DNA of 64,000 nucleotides from Dactylosporangium vinaceum. GTDB lineage: Bacteria; Actinomycetota; Actinomycetes; Mycobacteriales; Micromonosporaceae. Of this stretch, positions 62,151-64,000 are shown piece after piece. Within the stretch, counting starts at the first letter, position 1. Each line of letters starts with the position of its first letter. The stretch covers positions 9,486,001 to 9,550,000 of the forward strand of contig NZ_CP061913.1 of the NCBI RefSeq assembly GCF_019904175.1, in the 5' to 3' direction. The notes below the pieces were generated by a model. It did no database searches. It saw only the letters and a program-made list of their open reading frames with translations, and was not told where the DNA came from. The translations under genes and the position numbers were made by a program.

Positions 62151-63138
62151 CGAGCATGACCTCCCTCTTGTCGCCGAAGATGCCCTGCGGGCGGTAGATC
62201 AGCAGCAGGATCAGTCCGATGCCGACGAGGATGTACCGCACCGAGCCGGCCTGGTTGACGGTGATCAGCCAGGTCGGGATCACCTTGTTGTTGATCGCCT
62301 CCGACAGCGTGGAGTCGATGAACACGAGCAGGACCCAGAAGATCGAGGCGCCGACGACCGGGCCGAAGACCCGGGCCGCACCACCGAGGATGACGATGGT
62401 GTACGCGAAGAACGTGAACTCCGTGCCCCACGTGTCCGGCTGCACCGCCGCGCGGTCCAGGGCGAAGACGAAGCCGCCGAGGCAGCCGATGACGCCGCCG
62501 AGGACGAGCGACTGCATCTTGTAGGAGAAGACGCTCTTGCCGAGGCTGCGCACGGCGTCCTCGTCCTCGCGGATGGCCTTGAGCACCCGGCCCCAGGGGC
62601 TCTTCATGAGCAGCCACACGACCAGGCAGCTCAGCGCCACCAGGACCCAGCCGACCAGCAGGACCCACAGCTCACGGTCGGTGAACGTGATGATGTCCGC
62701 GATGTTCACGCCCCTGCTGCCCTGGAAGGGGCTCAGGTCGTAGAAGTCCTGCGAGAAGCCCTGCAGGCCGTCGGAGGCGCCTGTCCACTTGCGCAGGTCG
62801 GTCGCCCGGTAGAACAGCCGGATGATCTCGGCCGCCGCGATGGTGACGATGGCCAGATAGTCCGCCCGCAGGCGCAGCGTCGGGATGCCCAGCAGCAGGG
62901 CCAGCAGCACCGCCGCGGCCAGGCCGATGCCGACGCCGAGGAAGAACGGCAGGCCGAACGTGGCGACGGTGATCGCGATGCCGTAGGCCCCCACGCCGAG
63001 GAACGCCGACTGCCCGAAGTTCAGCAGGCCGGTGTAGCCGAAGTGGACGTTGAGTCCGATCGCCGCGAGCGCGTAAGCAATAGTCGTGGACCCGATGATT
63101 GATTCCAGCGAGACGCTGAAGATTGACTGCCAGTTCAT
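62140..63138 (-). CDS. livM: branched-chain amino acid ABC transporter permease
   Basis: A 332-residue permease with about nine to ten membrane helices. The LivM pattern is clear: GLNVHFGYTGLLNFGQSAFLGVGAYG near the start, the cytoplasmic coupling loop SPWGRVLKAIREDEDAVRSLGKSVFSYK, and GGAARVFGPVVGASIFWVLL. GGGGGA lies five bases before the ATG, and livH ends 10 bp upstream, so the genes are one operon. Confidence 0.95.
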   Translation of the reverse strand: MNWQSIFSVSLESIIGSTTIAYALAAIGLNVHFGYTGLLNFGQSAFLGVGAYGIAITVATFGLPFFLGVGIGLAAAVLLALLLGIPTLRLRADYLAIVTIAAAEIIRLFYRATDLRKWTGASDGLQGFSQDFYDLSPFQGSRGVNIADIITFTDRELWVLLVGWVLVALSCLVVWLLMKSPWGRVLKAIREDEDAVRSLGKSVFSYKMQSLVLGGVIGCLGGFVFALDRAAVQPDTWGTEFTFFAYTIVILGGAARVFGPVVGASIFWVLLVFIDSTLSEAINNKVIPTWLITVNQAGSVRYILVGIGLILLLIYRPQGIFGDKREVMLDVR

Positions 63139-63148
63139 CGTGTCCCCC

Positions 63149-64000
63149 TTAACCGATCCGCGCCCGGCGGCCGAGGATGCCCTGCGGCCGGAAGAGCAGG
63201 ATCACGATCAGTACCCCGAGCGCGCCGACGGTCTTGAGCTCCGACGGGATGAACAGCGTCGACAGCTGCACGAACAGGCCGATCACGAGGCTGCCCACCA
63301 GGGCGCCCCAGGCCGTGCCGAAGCCGCCGAGCGTGACTGCCGCGAAGACGAGCAGCAGGATCTGGAAGCCCATCTGGTAGCCGACGTTCTGGTAGGCGCC
63401 CAGGATCGCGCCGGCCAGCGCGGCCAGCCCGCCGCCGATCGTCCAGACCAGCCGGATGATGCGGTCGACGTTGATGCCGGAGGCCGCGGCCAGGGCCGGG
63501 TTGTCGGCGACCGCGCGGGTCGCCTTGCCCAGACGGGTGCCGAGCAGGGCCCAGGAGACGCCGACGAGGGCCACGATGGCGATGACGTCGCTGACGAGGT
63601 TCTTCGGCGCGATGGTGAACGGACCGTAGTGCTCGCCGGGCTGGGCGTTGTAGTCGGAGAAGGCGCGGGTCTCGCCGCCGAAGAAGTACAGGAAGATGTA
63701 CCGCACGGCCAGCGACAGACCGATGGAGATGATCATCGTCGTGACCATGTTCGTGCGTCGCCGGCGCAGCCAGCCCCAGAAGACCCGGTCCTGCAGGTAG
63801 CCGACCGCACCGCCGATCACGACGGCGATCAGGCCGGAGAGCACCAGCGGCAGCCCGATGGTGACGTTGAACAGGAAGGTCATCAGCGCGCCGAAGGTCA
63901 CCAGCTCACCGTGCGCGAAGTTGGTCAGACCCGTGGTGCCGAAGATCAGCGAGACGCCGAGCGCGGCCAGGGCGATGATGAGCGCGAAGTGAAGGCCGGT
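63149..64000 (-). CDS. livH: branched-chain amino acid ABC transporter permease (partial)
   Basis: The gene runs off the right edge; 283 codons remain, lacking the N-terminus. It shows the LivH hallmark FGTTGLTNFAHGELVTFGALM, several membrane helices, the coupling loop RLGKATRAVADNPALAAASGINVDRI and GGFGTAWGALVGSLVIGLF. It pairs with LivM to form the channel. The operon promoter must lie outside the window. Confidence 0.95.
   Translation of the reverse strand, partial: TGLHFALIIALAALGVSLIFGTTGLTNFAHGELVTFGALMTFLFNVTIGLPLVLSGLIAVVIGGAVGYLQDRVFWGWLRRRRTNMVTTMIISIGLSLAVRYIFLYFFGGETRAFSDYNAQPGEHYGPFTIAPKNLVSDVIAIVALVGVSWALLGTRLGKATRAVADNPALAAASGINVDRIIRLVWTIGGGLAALAGAILGAYQNVGYQMGFQILLLVFAAVTLGGFGTAWGALVGSLVIGLFVQLSTLFIPSELKTVGALGVLIVILLFRPQGILGRRARIG

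Overview
The window is about 72% G+C chromosomal DNA from a high-GC actinobacterium. Gene content points to Micromonosporaceae or a close relative: the PdxS/PdxT/YebC block, the PatA/PimA/PgsA phosphatidylinositol mannoside genes, an EF-G2-type elongation factor, a thrS-HIT pair, and frequent GTG/TTG and leaderless-looking starts. This placement is inferred from gene content, not from a 16S gene. I saw no tRNA, rRNA, CRISPR array, insertion sequence or prophage.

Layout. 0-3.7 kb: a small accessory area with a cytochrome P450, a Clp-N/HTH regulator behind a palindromic promoter, a methyltransferase and an AraC regulator. 3.6-9.2 kb: a minus-strand operon-like run pgsA-patA-pimA-(LemA-like)-pdxS-pdxT-yebC covering phosphatidylinositol lipid and vitamin B6 synthesis. 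9.4-17.2 kb: an EF-G2-like factor behind a CRP-type site, a second P450, a DUF695 protein, an acyltransferase-SGNH protein, TfoX-like and PAP2-like proteins. 17.2-23.9 kb: thrS-HIT, a VIT/VWA protein with its MerR regulator, and an isochorismatase-fold hydrolase sharing the MerR operator. 24-31.5 kb: a two-component system beside a LolA-like secreted protein, an MHYT membrane protein, two tiny proteins, a winged-helix protein and a CocE/NonD hydrolase. 31.9-36.4 kb: a three-gene DUF6745 cassette, a TerC transporter under a yybP-ykoY (Mn2+) riboswitch, and an orphan terpene synthase. 36.4-40.3 kb: typA, a lytic transglycosylase, an Imm33-like protein and a DinB-fold protein. 40.2-47 kb: a seven-gene minus-strand run pnuC-nadR followed by the five STM4015/4014/4013/4012/4011-type genes, joined by ATGA, TTGA and ATG-proximal overlaps. 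47-60 kb: coaE, uvrB, rpsA, a methyltransferase and polA. 58.9-64 kb: a branched-chain amino acid-type ABC transporter (livK, then livHMGF on the other strand; livH runs off the end).

Main discoveries. (1) The STM4011-4015 cassette is a conserved, functionally uncharacterised pathway: two radical SAM proteins, a sulfatase-fold hydrolase, an ATP-grasp protein and a leucine-rich-repeat-like protein. Here it abuts NAD-precursor salvage genes. (2) Two copies of one unnamed intergenic repeat (conserved leader, variable tandem array, identical hairpin, shared end ATATTGGTGG) lie in inverted orientation around rpsA and a methyltransferase. Each starts at the 3' end of a DNA repair gene (uvrB, polA). 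(3) uvrB, polA and the DUF6745 cassette share one promoter architecture, TGTCR-TACCCCC-TAnGGT with an exact 11-nt gap. This is the geometry of the RecA-NDp/PafBC DNA-damage promoter and suggests the DUF6745 cassette is damage-inducible. (4) The TerC riboswitch has a readable translational switch: its P1 3' strand is the exact complement of the Shine-Dalgarno sequence.
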